The notes under the pieces: generated by a model
What the model saw: the letters and a program-made list of their open reading frames with translations, nothing else
Databases searched by the model: none
What the model was told of the DNA's origin: nothing
Assembly: GCF_003058165.1 (NCBI RefSeq)
Contig: NZ_QBUC01000032.1
Location: forward strand, 1 to 34,198
Source: Paenisporosarcina sp. OV554
GTDB lineage: Bacteria > Bacillota > Bacilli > Bacillales_A > Planococcaceae
DNA length: 34,198 bases
Direction of reading: 5' to 3'
Position numbers and translations under genes: made by a program
Part shown: positions 15,200 through 24,585 of the stretch, piece after piece
How positions within the stretch are numbered: the stretch's first letter is position 1
Layout: each line of letters starts with the position of its first letter

Positions 15200-16552
15200 A
15201 TGGGTAAATATTTTGGAACTGACGGAGTAAGAGGCGTAGCTAATAGTGAACTAACACCAGAACTAGCATTTAAATTAGGTCGTATCGGTGGGTATGTATT
15301 AACAAAAGGTGCAACGAATCGTCCGAAAGTGTTAATCGGTCGGGACACACGAATTTCTGGACATATGCTAGAAGGTGCACTTGTGGCAGGTCTATTATCT
15401 GTCGGTGCAGAAGTCATGCGTTTAGGTGTAATTAGTACTCCTGGTGTGTCTTACTTAACACGTGTGATGAGCGCAGAAGCGGGCGTTATGATTTCTGCTT
15501 CTCACAATCCAGTTGCTGATAACGGGATTAAATTCTTTGGTTCAGATGGTTTCAAACTTTCAGATGAACAAGAAGCTGAGATAGAAGCATTTATTGATGC
15601 GGAAACTGATGAACTGCCAAGACCAGTTGGAAGCAATTTAGGCTCTGTAACTGATTATTTTGAAGGTGGACAAAAATATATTAGTTACTTAAAACAAACT
15701 CTAGATGAAGATTTCGTTGGCATTCATGTTGCATTAGACTGTGCACACGGGGCAACGTCATCATTAGCAACACACGTATTTGCTGATTTGGATGCGGACC
15801 TTTCCACAATGGGTGCGTCACCAAACGGTTTGAATATAAATGAAGGTGTAGGCTCCACTCATCCTGAAGTATTAGCTAAATTTGTAGTTGATAAAGGAGC
15901 TCATGTTGGGCTTGCTTTTGATGGTGATGGAGATCGCTTGATTGCGGTAGATGAAAAAGGTCAGATAGTTGATGGCGATCAGATTATGTATATTTGTGCA
16001 AAACACTTGAACAAAGAAGGTCGCTTGAATAAAGACACTGTTGTATCAACAGTAATGAGTAATATGGGCTTCTATAAAGCACTTGAATCACAAGGTATGA
16101 CAAGCGTGAAAACAGCCGTTGGTGATCGATATGTGGTCGAAGAAATGAAAAAGAATGGCTACAACTTAGGTGGAGAACAATCTGGACACATCGTGTTCTT
16201 AGATTACAATACAACTGGTGATGGCTTATTATCAGGTCTCCAACTCGTTAACATTATGAAAATTACAGGCAAAAAGTTATCTGAGCTTGCTGCTGAAATG
16301 ACGATATTCCCACAGAAACTTGTAAATGTTCGTGTGACGGACAAACATGGTGTGACGGACAATGCTCATGTAGCAACAGTCATTGATGAAGTAGAAAAAG
16401 AAATGGCTGGAAATGGCCGTATCCTTGTACGTCCATCTGGTACAGAACCATTAGTACGTGTAATGGTTGAGGCATCAACAAAAGAAGATTGCGAACGTTA
16501 TGTAGAGCGCATCGCTGAAGTTGTGCGTAGTGAAATGGGATTAGCTGAATAA
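15200..16552 (+). CDS. glmM: Phosphoglucosamine mutase GlmM
   Basis: A 450-residue enzyme that interconverts glucosamine-6-phosphate and glucosamine-1-phosphate, on the way to UDP-GlcNAc for peptidoglycan. Active-site serine S101 is in SASHNP (99-104), the Mg2+ loop is DGDGDR (241-246), the sugar-binding loop is GGEQSGHIV, and the phosphate-binding loop [12 protein letters not shown] is near the C-terminus. ATG start preceded by GGAGAG. It closes the cdaA-cdaR-glmM cluster. In B. subtilis CdaA-CdaR interact with GlmM, linking c-di-AMP to wall synthesis. glmS is not next door here but 9.9 kb downstream. Confidence 0.97.
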   Translation: MGKYFGTDGVRGVANSELTPELAFKLGRIGGYVLTKGATNRPKVLIGRDTRISGHMLEGALVAGLLSVGAEVMRLGVISTPGVSYLTRVMSAEAGVMISASHNPVADNGIKFFGSDGFKLSDEQEAEIEAFIDAETDELPRPVGSNLGSVTDYFEGGQKYISYLKQTLDEDFVGIHVALDCAHGATSSLATHVFADLDADLSTMGASPNGLNINEGVGSTHPEVLAKFVVDKGAHVGLAFDGDGDRLIAVDEKGQIVDGDQIMYICAKHLNKEGRLNKDTVVSTVMSNMGFYKALESQGMTSVKTAVGDRYVVEEMKKNGYNLGGEQSGHIVFLDYNTTGDGLLSGLQLVNIMKITGKKLSELAAEMTIFPQKLVNVRVTDKHGVTDNAHVATVIDEVEKEMAGNGRILVRPSGTEPLVRVMVEASTKEDCERYVERIAEVVRSEMGLAE

Positions 16553-16560
16553 TTTTTTAT

Positions 16561-16595
16561 GGAACTAGCTTCTTTTAGAAGCTGGTTCTTTTTTT
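16561..16595 (+). terminator. Terminator of glmM
   Basis: GAACTAGCTTCT (16562-16573) pairs with AGAAGCTGGTTC (16577-16588) with one G-U pair, followed by seven T. It ends the cda-glmM transcript, so glmS must have its own promoter. Confidence 0.92.
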
Positions 16596-16699
16596 CTTTC
16601 TTACTGATAAGATATGTCTTTTTGTTTGAATATCTGGAAAAATAAAAACAAGTTGTAAGATTATTTATTATTTTACTTTCTATTTGTAAAATGTTTTCG

Positions 16700-16705
16700 T
16701 ATAAT
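16700..16705 (+). promoter_or_regulatory. -10 element of the Lrp-type regulator gene
   Basis: TATAAT, a perfect -10 box, lies 30 bases before the chosen start. A second TATAAT occurs at 16711-16716. No clear -35. Confidence 0.4.
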
Positions 16706-16735
16706 ACCTATATAATGGTAGAAAGTGGGTGTAAT

Positions 16736-17185
16736 ATGCGTTTAGATGATACAGATAAACGTATTTTAGAATTATTAACTGCAAATGGACGCTTATCGTA
16801 TGTCGATATAGGTAAAGAACTTAACTTATCAAGAGTAGCTGTTCGAGAACGCGTGCATCAATTGCAAGAAACGGGTGTAATCGAGCGTTTTACGGTGGTC
16901 ATCAATTCTGAAAAAGTTGGGAAAAGTGTTTCAGGATTTTTTGAAGTAGACTGTGAACCTTCTTCATTAGTGGAGGTTGCTGAAAAACTTGCTGATAATC
17001 CGAGTGTAGCGAGTTGTTATCAAATGACGGGTCCATCTACTTTACATATGCATGTACTGGTCGATGACTTCTCCAATTTAGAGAAATTTATTAACGAAGA
17101 ATTGTATGCTTTAGGTGGAATTACGCGTGTTGAGAGTCATATATTACTAAGGCGATTTAAGAGTAGAAGTGGCTTGAAATTATAA
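16736..17185 (+). CDS. Lrp/AsnC-family transcriptional regulator, YwrC-like
   Basis: A 149-residue Lrp/AsnC regulator: N-terminal helix-turn-helix (about 3-60, with LSYVDIGKELNLSRVAVRER) and C-terminal RAM ligand domain (about 65-145). I chose ATG 16736 (MRLDDTDKRIL), the canonical family start; upstream in-frame starts at 16691 and 16715 overlap the -10 boxes. It has its own terminator and precedes the transporter operon on the same strand. In B. subtilis an Lrp-type gene, ywrC, neighbours the chromate transporter pair ywrBA and the gamma-glutamyltransferase ywrD; the same gene kinds occur here, so this is probably the local regulator. Confidence 0.85.
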   Translation: MRLDDTDKRILELLTANGRLSYVDIGKELNLSRVAVRERVHQLQETGVIERFTVVINSEKVGKSVSGFFEVDCEPSSLVEVAEKLADNPSVASCYQMTGPSTLHMHVLVDDFSNLEKFINEELYALGGITRVESHILLRRFKSRSGLKL

Positions 17186-17188
17186 TTA

Positions 17189-17232
17189 CAAAGAGACCCT
17201 TACATTTCTAAAGGAATGTAAGGGTCTCTTTG
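17189..17232 (+). terminator. Terminator of the Lrp-type gene
   Basis: CAAAGAGACCCTTACATT pairs perfectly with AATGTAAGGGTCTCTTTG around an eight-base loop. The 3' arm ends in CTTTG, so the U-run is short, but the stem is very strong. Confidence 0.8.
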
Positions 17233-17431
17233 TGTAGAAATTTCTATCTACGAAATGATTGAAAACGCTTCTGGAAAAGAAGTGTGCAATTCATACCATT
17301 TTGTTGATTTTTTTCATAATAACATTACGATATGTAAGTAAAAAGACATGAAATAAAAGCGAAAAGAATTAAAAAATCAATAAAATTTAATTTATTTGAA
17401 TATTACTATATATTTATATATATCTATGCTC

Positions 17432-17437
17432 TATAAT
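17432..17437 (+). promoter_or_regulatory. -10 element of the transporter operon
   Basis: TATAAT, 78 bases before the first permease start, in a very AT-rich stretch (17300-17460). The -35 position has no good match. Transcription from about 17444 would place the inverted repeat at 17457-17496 in the leader. Confidence 0.4.
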
Positions 17438-17456
17438 CACAATTAATAAATAACAA

Positions 17457-17496
17457 ACATTTGTTAATCAAATAAAGAAAATAGATTAACAAATGT
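17457..17496 (+). promoter_or_regulatory. Perfect 13-bp inverted repeat in the transporter leader
   Basis: ACATTTGTTAATC (17457-17469) and GATTAACAAATGT (17484-17496) are exact reverse complements, 14 bases apart. The element ends just before the ribosome site AGGTAGGGGA (17500-17509). It could be an operator, perhaps for the Lrp-type protein, or an RNA hairpin affecting the leader. It has no T-run and is not a simple terminator. Confidence 0.7.
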
Positions 17497-17514
17497 AAGA
17501 AGGTAGGGGAGTAA

Positions 17515-18456
17515 ATGATAGCTTTGATTGTCCGAAGGGGCATACAACTTGTATTTTTATTACTGGGTATTTCATTTCTTGTATTTTCATCCATGTATAT
17601 AGCTCCTGGAGATCCAGCAACGATGGTAGGTGGACCCACTGCAACGGAATCAGATCTAGAAGCCATTCGGGATAATCTTGGTTTAAATGATCCATTCTTA
17701 GTTCAATATGGAAAGTATTTGAAAAATGCTGCACAAGGAGATTTTGGGTATTCATATCAAACGAAACAAACTGTTTCTGAAGCAATTGCTGTTCGTTTCC
17801 CAAATACCTTAAAACTAGCAATTGCAAGTATGATTGTCGCAGTCATAATAGGAATCTTCGCTGGTTTAATATCAGCACTAAAACATAATTCCTGGCTTGA
17901 TGTAACATCCACCACGTTTGCACTTGCAGGTATCTCAATTCCTAACTTTTGGCTTGGGGCACTATTAATTCTCGTGTTTGCAGTGAATCTGCAGTGGCTT
18001 CCGGTCGGTGGATTGTCGGATCCTTTCTATACTGTTGAAGGACTTAAACAACTAGTTCTTCCAGCCATCACACTCGGTACTGGTTCAGCGGCAATGATTG
18101 CCCGCATGGCGAGGTCCTCAATGCTAGAAGTAATAAAGGCAGATTACGTAAGGACGGCGCGAGCGAAAGGTGTGAAGGAACGCAATGTTATTTGGATTCA
18201 CACCTTGAAAAATGCAATGATACCAGTCATTACAGTTATCGGTTTAAACTTTGGATTCTTACTAGGTGGAACGATTATCACTGAAAAAGTATTCGCGATA
18301 AATGGAGTTGGCAGGTTAATGATTGATTCAATCGCAATGAGAGACTTCCCAATGGTTCAAGGGTCAGTATTATTGGTAGCTACATTATTTGTAGTTGTGA
18401 ATTTGATTGTAGATATTGTATATACATTTATCGATCCACGTATCAGTTACGACTGA
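17515..18456 (+). CDS. Peptide ABC transporter permease, DppB/OppB type
   Basis: A 313-residue inner-membrane permease with six predicted spans. The first is at residues 8-30, followed by a 65-residue external loop, as in DppB/OppB/GsiC. The cytoplasmic EAA loop is present (VRTARAKGVKERNVIWIHTL, about 205-225). ATG start with AGGTAGGGGAG upstream. First gene of a five-gene transporter cluster followed by a gamma-glutamyltransferase. The exact substrate cannot be told from the permease. Confidence 0.9.
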   Translation: MIALIVRRGIQLVFLLLGISFLVFSSMYIAPGDPATMVGGPTATESDLEAIRDNLGLNDPFLVQYGKYLKNAAQGDFGYSYQTKQTVSEAIAVRFPNTLKLAIASMIVAVIIGIFAGLISALKHNSWLDVTSTTFALAGISIPNFWLGALLILVFAVNLQWLPVGGLSDPFYTVEGLKQLVLPAITLGTGSAAMIARMARSSMLEVIKADYVRTARAKGVKERNVIWIHTLKNAMIPVITVIGLNFGFLLGGTIITEKVFAINGVGRLMIDSIAMRDFPMVQGSVLLVATLFVVVNLIVDIVYTFIDPRISYD

Positions 18457-18471
18457 TGAAAGGAGGCCCAC

Positions 18472-19368
18472 ATGACGAACGCTGTATTAACAACCGATTT
18501 AAAAACATCAGTAGTTAAGAAGAAAGAAAAAGTTTATGTAACCACTTTAAAGAGATTGTTGAAGAATAAATTAGCAGTGGCTGGAATGGTTATCATTATT
18601 CTGCAAATTGGAATGGCCATTTTTGCACCCGTTATCTCTACTCATGATCCGATACACCAAAACTTAGTGAAAAGCGAGTTGCCGATGTTCTCAGAAAATC
18701 ATTGGTTAGGAACTGATAATTATGGGCGAGACGTCTGGTCCCGAATTGTCTACGGAGCACGAATTTCCTTATTAGTGGGAATCACGGCCGTGTCTTTAGG
18801 ATTACTTGGGGGCGTAACGCTTGGTCTGCTAGGTGGTTATTATAAAAAACTTGATGGCATCATCATGAGAATCGTCGATTTACTGTTTTCGTTTCCAGGA
18901 ATTTTGTTAGCCATGTTAATCATTGCTATTCTAGGAACAAATTTAGTGAACGTTGCAATCGCTATAAGTATTTGGTCTATTCCTACATGTGCTCGGATTG
19001 TCAGAGGTTCTGTTCTTTCCATTAAGCAAAAAGAGTATATCATGGCTATGAAATCCTTGGGAGCATCAGATTTCCGCATTATGATTCGTCACATTTTACC
19101 CAATGCAATGGCGCCAATCATCGTGTTTGCTACAATGCGTATGGCAACAGCCATATTATCAACAGCCTCACTAAGTTATCTTGGCTTAGGTGCGCAACCA
19201 CCAACTCCAGAGTGGGGAGCTATGATTGCAGTAGGACAAAACTATATGTGGACATCACCACACTTAACTATCATTCCGGGTATCGCCATCATGTTAACGG
19301 TTTTTGCTTTTAATGTAGTGGGGGATGGATTAAGAGATGCACTAGATCCAAATATGGATATTAATTAA
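18472..19368 (+). CDS. Peptide ABC transporter permease, DppC/OppC type
   Basis: A 298-residue permease with the N-terminal OppC-type segment (first span about 38-58) and the BPD permease domain (about 95-295). It includes the motif HWLGTDNYGRDVWSRIVYGAR typical of DppC/GsiD (residues about 76-96), and the EAA loop AMKSLGASDFRIMIRHILPN. ATG start with AAAGGAGG upstream, 15 bases after the first permease gene. It would pair with that protein to form the channel. Confidence 0.92.
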   Translation: MTNAVLTTDLKTSVVKKKEKVYVTTLKRLLKNKLAVAGMVIIILQIGMAIFAPVISTHDPIHQNLVKSELPMFSENHWLGTDNYGRDVWSRIVYGARISLLVGITAVSLGLLGGVTLGLLGGYYKKLDGIIMRIVDLLFSFPGILLAMLIIAILGTNLVNVAIAISIWSIPTCARIVRGSVLSIKQKEYIMAMKSLGASDFRIMIRHILPNAMAPIIVFATMRMATAILSTASLSYLGLGAQPPTPEWGAMIAVGQNYMWTSPHLTIIPGIAIMLTVFAFNVVGDGLRDALDPNMDIN

Positions 19369-19392
19369 ACTAAATGACCAGGGGGAAGAATA

Positions 19393-20949
19393 GTGAAGAA
19401 AACAGTATGGTACTCAATCATGTTAATCGCAATGCTTGTATTAGCAGCGTGTTCAGGGGAATCGGCATCGGCTCCTAAAAATTCAGACGGTTCTAAAGAT
19501 GAAGGTCCTGCTGCAAGCAGTGAGACATTTACGTTTGCAACAACTTCAGATGCTGTTGGTTTATCGCCAACGTTAACGAACGATTCGATGTCAGCTAACG
19601 TAATCGAACATGTATACGATACACTGTTTGCGCGTAACCCGGAAACAAAGGAAATCGAACCAAAATTAGCAGAGTCATATGAAATCAAAGATGATTTAAC
19701 ATGGGTATTTAAATTAAAAGAAGGGATCAAGTTCCATGATGGAACACCTTTTAATGCAGAAGCAGTAAAATACACGTTTGATAAATTACGCGACCCGGCT
19801 ACAGCAGCACCTCGTGCATCACTACTTGAGCCAGTCGATACAATTACGGTAATAGACGAGAACACTTTAGAAATTAAAACAAAATATCCGTACGGAGTAT
19901 TTTTAGCGGCTCTTTCACATTCAAATGCAGCAATAATCAGTCCAACAGCTGACCAAGCACAAGATTTAATGAAAGATCCAGTTGGAACTGGTCCATTTAA
20001 ATTCGTAAGCTGGACACCTGGAGATCAAGTTGAATTAGAAGCAAATGAAGAGTACTGGAATGGTGCACCTGCACTTAAGCATGTCGTGTTTAAAGTGGTA
20101 CCCGAAGTTTCTACTGCCATCTCCATGCTGGAAGCAGGAGAAGTTCAATTTATTGATAACTTACCACCAGAACAAATGAAACGCTTAGAGTCTATGCAAA
20201 ACGTTAATGTTGAAAAAACGGATGGCACACCTGTATACTATTTAACTTTTAATCATTCAAAAGAAATGAACCAAGATCCTGAGTTCCGTAAAGCAGTTGC
20301 AGCCGCAATTGACCGTGACGCATTCATTTCAAAATTAAATGGATTAGGCGTTCGTAGTGATAGTATCTTAGGACCGCAGGTGTTTGGCTATGATGAATCG
20401 GCCGACAACGCTGGATCTGCTTATGATTTAGAAGCAGCGAAAGCATTGGTTGAGAAGAATGGCTATGGTGATAAACCAATTAAGTTGTTAACGGCTAATC
20501 GTGGTACCTTCACATTAATGGCAGAAATCGTGCAAGCACAATTAACGGAAGCTGGGTTTAAAGTTGAAATTGAGTCATTGGAATGGGCAACCTTCCTTGA
20601 CACTGCAAGAAGTGGGCAATACGATATTACGTTCTTAAGCTGGTCAAATGTGACGGGTGACGGATCAGAAATGTTTTATCCAAACTTCCACAGCGACAAT
20701 GCGGGGACATCAAACCGTGCTCAATACAAAAATCCTGAGTTTGACAAATTAGTTGTTGAATCTCGTACCACTATTGATCAAGAAGAGCGTGAAGTGATTT
20801 TGGACAAAGCAAATAAATTAATGCTTGAGGACAATGCAGCAGTTGTTATGTATCACGGGATTGTAACAGCCGCAATGGATAAAGCATATACAGGACTTGA
20901 ATTAGATCCAAACGGTAAATGGAGTTTGACAAACGTTACTGGGAAGTAG
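19393..20949 (+). CDS. Peptide-binding lipoprotein (SBP family 5)
   Basis: A 518-residue extracellular binding protein with GTG start after AGGGGGAAG. The signal peptide ends in lipobox LAAC with the lipidated cysteine at residue 20, so it is anchored to the outer face of the membrane. The family 5 core is clear: LAESYEIKDDLTWVFKLKEG, IKFHDGTPFNAEAVKYTFD, and VGTGPFKFVSW. Family members bind oligopeptides, dipeptides, glutathione or nickel. The adjacent gamma-glutamyltransferase points to a gamma-glutamyl peptide, but this is inference. Confidence 0.92.
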   Translation: MKKTVWYSIMLIAMLVLAACSGESASAPKNSDGSKDEGPAASSETFTFATTSDAVGLSPTLTNDSMSANVIEHVYDTLFARNPETKEIEPKLAESYEIKDDLTWVFKLKEGIKFHDGTPFNAEAVKYTFDKLRDPATAAPRASLLEPVDTITVIDENTLEIKTKYPYGVFLAALSHSNAAIISPTADQAQDLMKDPVGTGPFKFVSWTPGDQVELEANEEYWNGAPALKHVVFKVVPEVSTAISMLEAGEVQFIDNLPPEQMKRLESMQNVNVEKTDGTPVYYLTFNHSKEMNQDPEFRKAVAAAIDRDAFISKLNGLGVRSDSILGPQVFGYDESADNAGSAYDLEAAKALVEKNGYGDKPIKLLTANRGTFTLMAEIVQAQLTEAGFKVEIESLEWATFLDTARSGQYDITFLSWSNVTGDGSEMFYPNFHSDNAGTSNRAQYKNPEFDKLVVESRTTIDQEEREVILDKANKLMLEDNAAVVMYHGIVTAAMDKAYTGLELDPNGKWSLTNVTGK

Positions 20950-20957
20950 GGTGAACC

Positions 20958-21965
20958 ATGCAGGAGACATTATTAGAAGTGAACAATTTAGTAACTGAAT
21001 TCCGTACAGCTGACGGCAACGTTCAAGCTGTACGGGATGTCTCCTTTTCCATTGCGAAAGGTGAGACATTATGTATAGTTGGTGAATCGGGTTGTGGGAA
21101 GAGTATTACTTCACTTTCCGTAATTGGATTGCTCCCGAGTAATGGAAAGATTGCAAGCGGAGAAGTGAAATACGAAGGAAAGCCAATTCATAATTTGCCA
21201 TATGAAGAATTAAGAAAAATGCGTGGAACGAAAATATCCATGATATTCCAAGAGCCAATGACGGCATTAAACCCAGTATTAACTGTTGGGTATCAATTAC
21301 GCGAACCATTAATTCTTCATTATAAAGTTAGTAAAAGTGCCGCAACCAAACAAGGGATTGAGTTGTTAAAACAAGTCGGAATTCCGTATCCTGAAAAAAG
21401 AATGAATCAATATCCCCATGAGCTGAGTGGAGGGATGCGCCAGCGTGTCATGATTGCCATGGCTCTTGCTTGTCATCCAGGATTATTAATAGCAGACGAA
21501 CCAACAACCGCTTTGGATGTAACCATTCAAGCTCAGATTTTGGATTTAATTAATGAGTTAAAAGAGAAACTAAACATGGGTGTCATGATGGTTACGCATG
21601 ACATGGGGGTTGTAGCTGAAGTAGCTGATCGAGTGATGGTTATGTATGCCGGGAAAAAAGTTGAAGAAGGCACTGTAACTGAAATATTTGATAATCCCAA
21701 ACACCCTTATACAATTGGACTGCTAAATTCAGTACCAAATATCGATGACCCGGATTTTGAATTAGAGCCAATACCAGGATCTCTACCTAGTTTGACCGAA
21801 CAAATTCAAGGATGTCGTTTCCATCCACGTTGTAAATTTGCGACCGATAAATGTCGTGAAATTGCGCCGCCTGAATTCTCAACAGAAGAAGGGCATGTTG
21901 TGAGTTGTTGGTTACATGAAGAAGTGGAGGAGGTAAAACATGGTCACCTTGTCGCCCAAATCTGA
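20958..21965 (+). CDS. Peptide ABC transporter ATPase, DppD/OppD type
   Basis: A 335-residue ATPase with Walker A GESGCGKS (residues 42-49), signature LSGGMRQRVMIA, Walker B LLIADEPTTALD and the switch histidine in MVTHDMG. The C-terminal oligopeptide-transport extension has the cysteine cluster GCRFHPRCKFATDKC seen in OppD/DppD. ATG eight bases after the lipoprotein stop; weak ribosome site TAGGGTGA. Its end overlaps the next ATPase gene by 26 bases, so the two are probably translated together. Confidence 0.93.
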   Translation: MQETLLEVNNLVTEFRTADGNVQAVRDVSFSIAKGETLCIVGESGCGKSITSLSVIGLLPSNGKIASGEVKYEGKPIHNLPYEELRKMRGTKISMIFQEPMTALNPVLTVGYQLREPLILHYKVSKSAATKQGIELLKQVGIPYPEKRMNQYPHELSGGMRQRVMIAMALACHPGLLIADEPTTALDVTIQAQILDLINELKEKLNMGVMMVTHDMGVVAEVADRVMVMYAGKKVEEGTVTEIFDNPKHPYTIGLLNSVPNIDDPDFELEPIPGSLPSLTEQIQGCRFHPRCKFATDKCREIAPPEFSTEEGHVVSCWLHEEVEEVKHGHLVAQI

Positions 21966-22941
21966 TCAAAAAATACTCCTCGAGTTAAAAGGTGTTAAAA
22001 AGTACTTTCCTATTAAAGGTGGCATTTTAAAACGTGATCAAGGACACGTAAAGGCCGTCGAAGATGTGTCACTTCAATTATATGAAGGTGAAAGTTTAGG
22101 TGTAGTTGGAGAATCTGGCTGTGGGAAATCGACACTTGGTCGTGCCATCCTAGGGCTTGAAGAGTTGACTGAAGGGAAAATCCACTTTAGGAATGAAGAA
22201 ATTCAAGATTTAAAACGCAAAGAAAAATTGAAATTCGTCAAAGAAATGCAGATGATCTTCCAAGACCCATATGCTTCACTAAATCCACGTCAACGTATTG
22301 GGCATGCACTAGAAGAAGTATTTACAATGCATACAAACATGTCTGCAAAAGAAAAACGTGCAAGTGTGTTGGATCTGCTTCATGAAGTAGGATTAAAAGA
22401 AGAGCACTTTGACAGATATCCTCATGAATTTAGTGGAGGCCAAAGACAACGTATTGGAATTGCCCGTGCGATTGCCTTAAATCCTTCGTTTGTCATATGT
22501 GATGAAGCAGTATCTGCGCTGGATGTTTCTGTACAAGCACAAGTGTTAAAATTATTGAAGACATTACAAGAAAAATACCAACTATCCTATTTGTTTATTT
22601 CACATGATTTAGGTGTTGTTCGTTATTTTTGTGATCGTGTTTTAGTTATGTACCTGGGTAACACTGTGGAATTGGGAACTGTAAAAGAATTATTTGCGAA
22701 CCCATTACATCCATACACGCAAGCCCTTTTATCGGCAATTCCAAGACCATCTGTTCACACCAATAAAAAACGCATTCGCTTGGAAGGTGATTTGCCAAAC
22801 CCGGCAAACCCGCCAACCGGCTGTCCGTTTCACACGCGTTGTCCCATTGCACAAGAAGTGTGTATGGTAGACAAACCAGCTTGGCAAGAAATTGAACCGG
22901 CGCACTTTGCGGCTTGTCATTTTGCAGGTACCAAAATTTAA
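21940..22941 (+). CDS. Peptide ABC transporter ATPase, DppF/OppF type
   Basis: A 333-residue ATPase. Walker A GESGCGKST lies near residues 57-65, signature FSGGQRQRIGIARAI, Walker B FVICDEAVSALD and FISHDLG. The C-terminal cysteine cluster GCPFHTRCPIAQEVC matches OppF/DppF. ATG start follows GGAGGAGG inside the previous gene. It would form the ATPase heterodimer with the DppD-type protein. Confidence 0.93.
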   Translation: MVTLSPKSDQKILLELKGVKKYFPIKGGILKRDQGHVKAVEDVSLQLYEGESLGVVGESGCGKSTLGRAILGLEELTEGKIHFRNEEIQDLKRKEKLKFVKEMQMIFQDPYASLNPRQRIGHALEEVFTMHTNMSAKEKRASVLDLLHEVGLKEEHFDRYPHEFSGGQRQRIGIARAIALNPSFVICDEAVSALDVSVQAQVLKLLKTLQEKYQLSYLFISHDLGVVRYFCDRVLVMYLGNTVELGTVKELFANPLHPYTQALLSAIPRPSVHTNKKRIRLEGDLPNPANPPTGCPFHTRCPIAQEVCMVDKPAWQEIEPAHFAACHFAGTKI

Positions 22942-22980
22942 TCATATACAATGTACCAATCGAAATTGAGGGGGATCATC

Positions 22981-24585
22981 ATGGATTACTTACACCACCC
23001 ATTTGCAGGGAAACGTCACACCGTATTCGCGAAGAAAGGCATGGTCGCAACATCGCAGCCACTAGCAGCACAAGCAGGTCTTGAAATTTTGCAGAAAGGT
23101 GGCAATGCAATTGACGCAGCGATTGCGACAGCTGCAGCATTGACAGTAGTTGAACCAACTTCTAACGGAATTGGCGGCGATGCATTCGCACTTGTATGGA
23201 CAAAGGATAAGCTACATGGTCTCAATGCCTCTGGTCCTGCGCCACAATCGATTTCTGCTGAAGCCATCCGTCAAAAAGGACATGAAAAAATGCCTGTATT
23301 TGGTGTGATTCCTGTCACGGTTCCTGGTGTACCGTCTGCTTGGGCAGAGCTTTCACAGAAATTCGGAAAGTTACCGTTAAAAGAAGTACTTGTTCCAGCA
23401 ATTCGTTACGCCGAAGAAGGCTACCCATTAACACCAATTCTCGGTAAGTACTGGAAAGCAGCATATAAAAAATTCAAAGAAACCTTTACAACAGAAGAAT
23501 TCGCATCATGGTTTGAAACATTTGCACCAAACGGTCGAGCGCCTGAAGTAGGAGAAGTATGGTCTTCTCCAGGTCATGCAAAAACGCTACGCGCAATCGG
23601 AGAAACAAACGCACGCGATTTCTATGAAGGCGAAATTGCAGATAAAATAGATGCGTATTTTAAAAAACATGACGGGTACTTAACAAAAGAAGATTTAGCT
23701 ACATACAAACCACAATGGGTTAAACCAGTGTCTGCGAATTATCGTGGATATGATGTGTGGGAAATTCCACCAAATGGACAAGGCATGGTAGCGCTTATGG
23801 CGTTAAATGTTTTTAAACAATTAGACAAACCAGCTTGGCAAGATGCAGACACATTCCATCAACAGATTGAAGCAATGAAATTGGCTTTCACAGACGGCCA
23901 AGCGTTTATTACGGAACCTGAAGCAATGCCAGTAAGCGTTGAACATTTACTATCTGAAGAATACGCAGAAAACCGTGCGGGTGTCATCGAAGATACCGCA
24001 AGTAACCCACAACCTTATGAACTGCCAAAGGGTGGCACGGTATATTTAGCGGTAGCTGATGATGAAGGAAATATGGTTTCTTATATCCAAAGTAATTATA
24101 TGGGCTTTGGTTCAGGTATCGTAGTGCCAGGCACTGGCATTGGTTTACAAAACCGTGGACATGATTTTTCACTTGACGAAACACACCCGAATGTCTTGAA
24201 ACCAGGAAAGAGAACGTATCATACCATCATTCCAGGTTTTCTTACGAAGGATGGTCAAGCAGTTGGGCCGTTTGGTGTTATGGGAGGATATATGCAACCC
24301 CAGGGCCACTTCCAAGTAGTAACCAATACAGTGGATTTCTTATTAAATCCGCAAGCGACATTGGATATGCCTCGATGGCAGTGGATGAAGGGGAAGACGG
24401 TCCACGTCGAACCGGAGTTTCCGAATTATTTGGTGCAGAACTTGGTTAGAAAAGGACATGACATACAAGTTACATCGGACGGTGGTAGCTTTGGACGTGG
24501 ACAAATCATTTGGCGGAATCCCGAAACGGGCGTGCTGCAAGGCGGTACAGAATCCCGAACTGACGGAACCATAGCTGCTTGGTAG
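22981..24585 (+). CDS. Gamma-glutamyltransferase family protein, YwrD-like
   Basis: A 534-residue Ntn-hydrolase of the gamma-glutamyltransferase family, made as a precursor that cuts itself before a threonine. The likely nucleophile is the Thr of GGTVYLAV, which aligns with TTHYSVV of classical enzymes. NAIDAAIATAAALTVVEP and the glycine-rich GGYMQPQGHFQV are further family signatures. There is no signal peptide, so it is probably cytoplasmic, as expected for YwrD-like members. I chose ATG 22981, seven bases after GAGGGGG; ATG 22951 lacks a ribosome site. Lying after the peptide importer, it may hydrolyse imported gamma-glutamyl compounds. A cephalosporin-acylase-like amidase is an alternative. 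Confidence 0.88.
   Translation: MDYLHHPFAGKRHTVFAKKGMVATSQPLAAQAGLEILQKGGNAIDAAIATAAALTVVEPTSNGIGGDAFALVWTKDKLHGLNASGPAPQSISAEAIRQKGHEKMPVFGVIPVTVPGVPSAWAELSQKFGKLPLKEVLVPAIRYAEEGYPLTPILGKYWKAAYKKFKETFTTEEFASWFETFAPNGRAPEVGEVWSSPGHAKTLRAIGETNARDFYEGEIADKIDAYFKKHDGYLTKEDLATYKPQWVKPVSANYRGYDVWEIPPNGQGMVALMALNVFKQLDKPAWQDADTFHQQIEAMKLAFTDGQAFITEPEAMPVSVEHLLSEEYAENRAGVIEDTASNPQPYELPKGGTVYLAVADDEGNMVSYIQSNYMGFGSGIVVPGTGIGLQNRGHDFSLDETHPNVLKPGKRTYHTIIPGFLTKDGQAVGPFGVMGGYMQPQGHFQVVTNTVDFLLNPQATLDMPRWQWMKGKTVHVEPEFPNYLVQNLVRKGHDIQVTSDGGSFGRGQIIWRNPETGVLQGGTESRTDGTIAAW

Noticed and set aside
17469-17484. CodY or TnrA site in the transporter leader
   Set aside because: Matches to the CodY consensus are about 9 of 15, and TnrA half-sites are too far apart.
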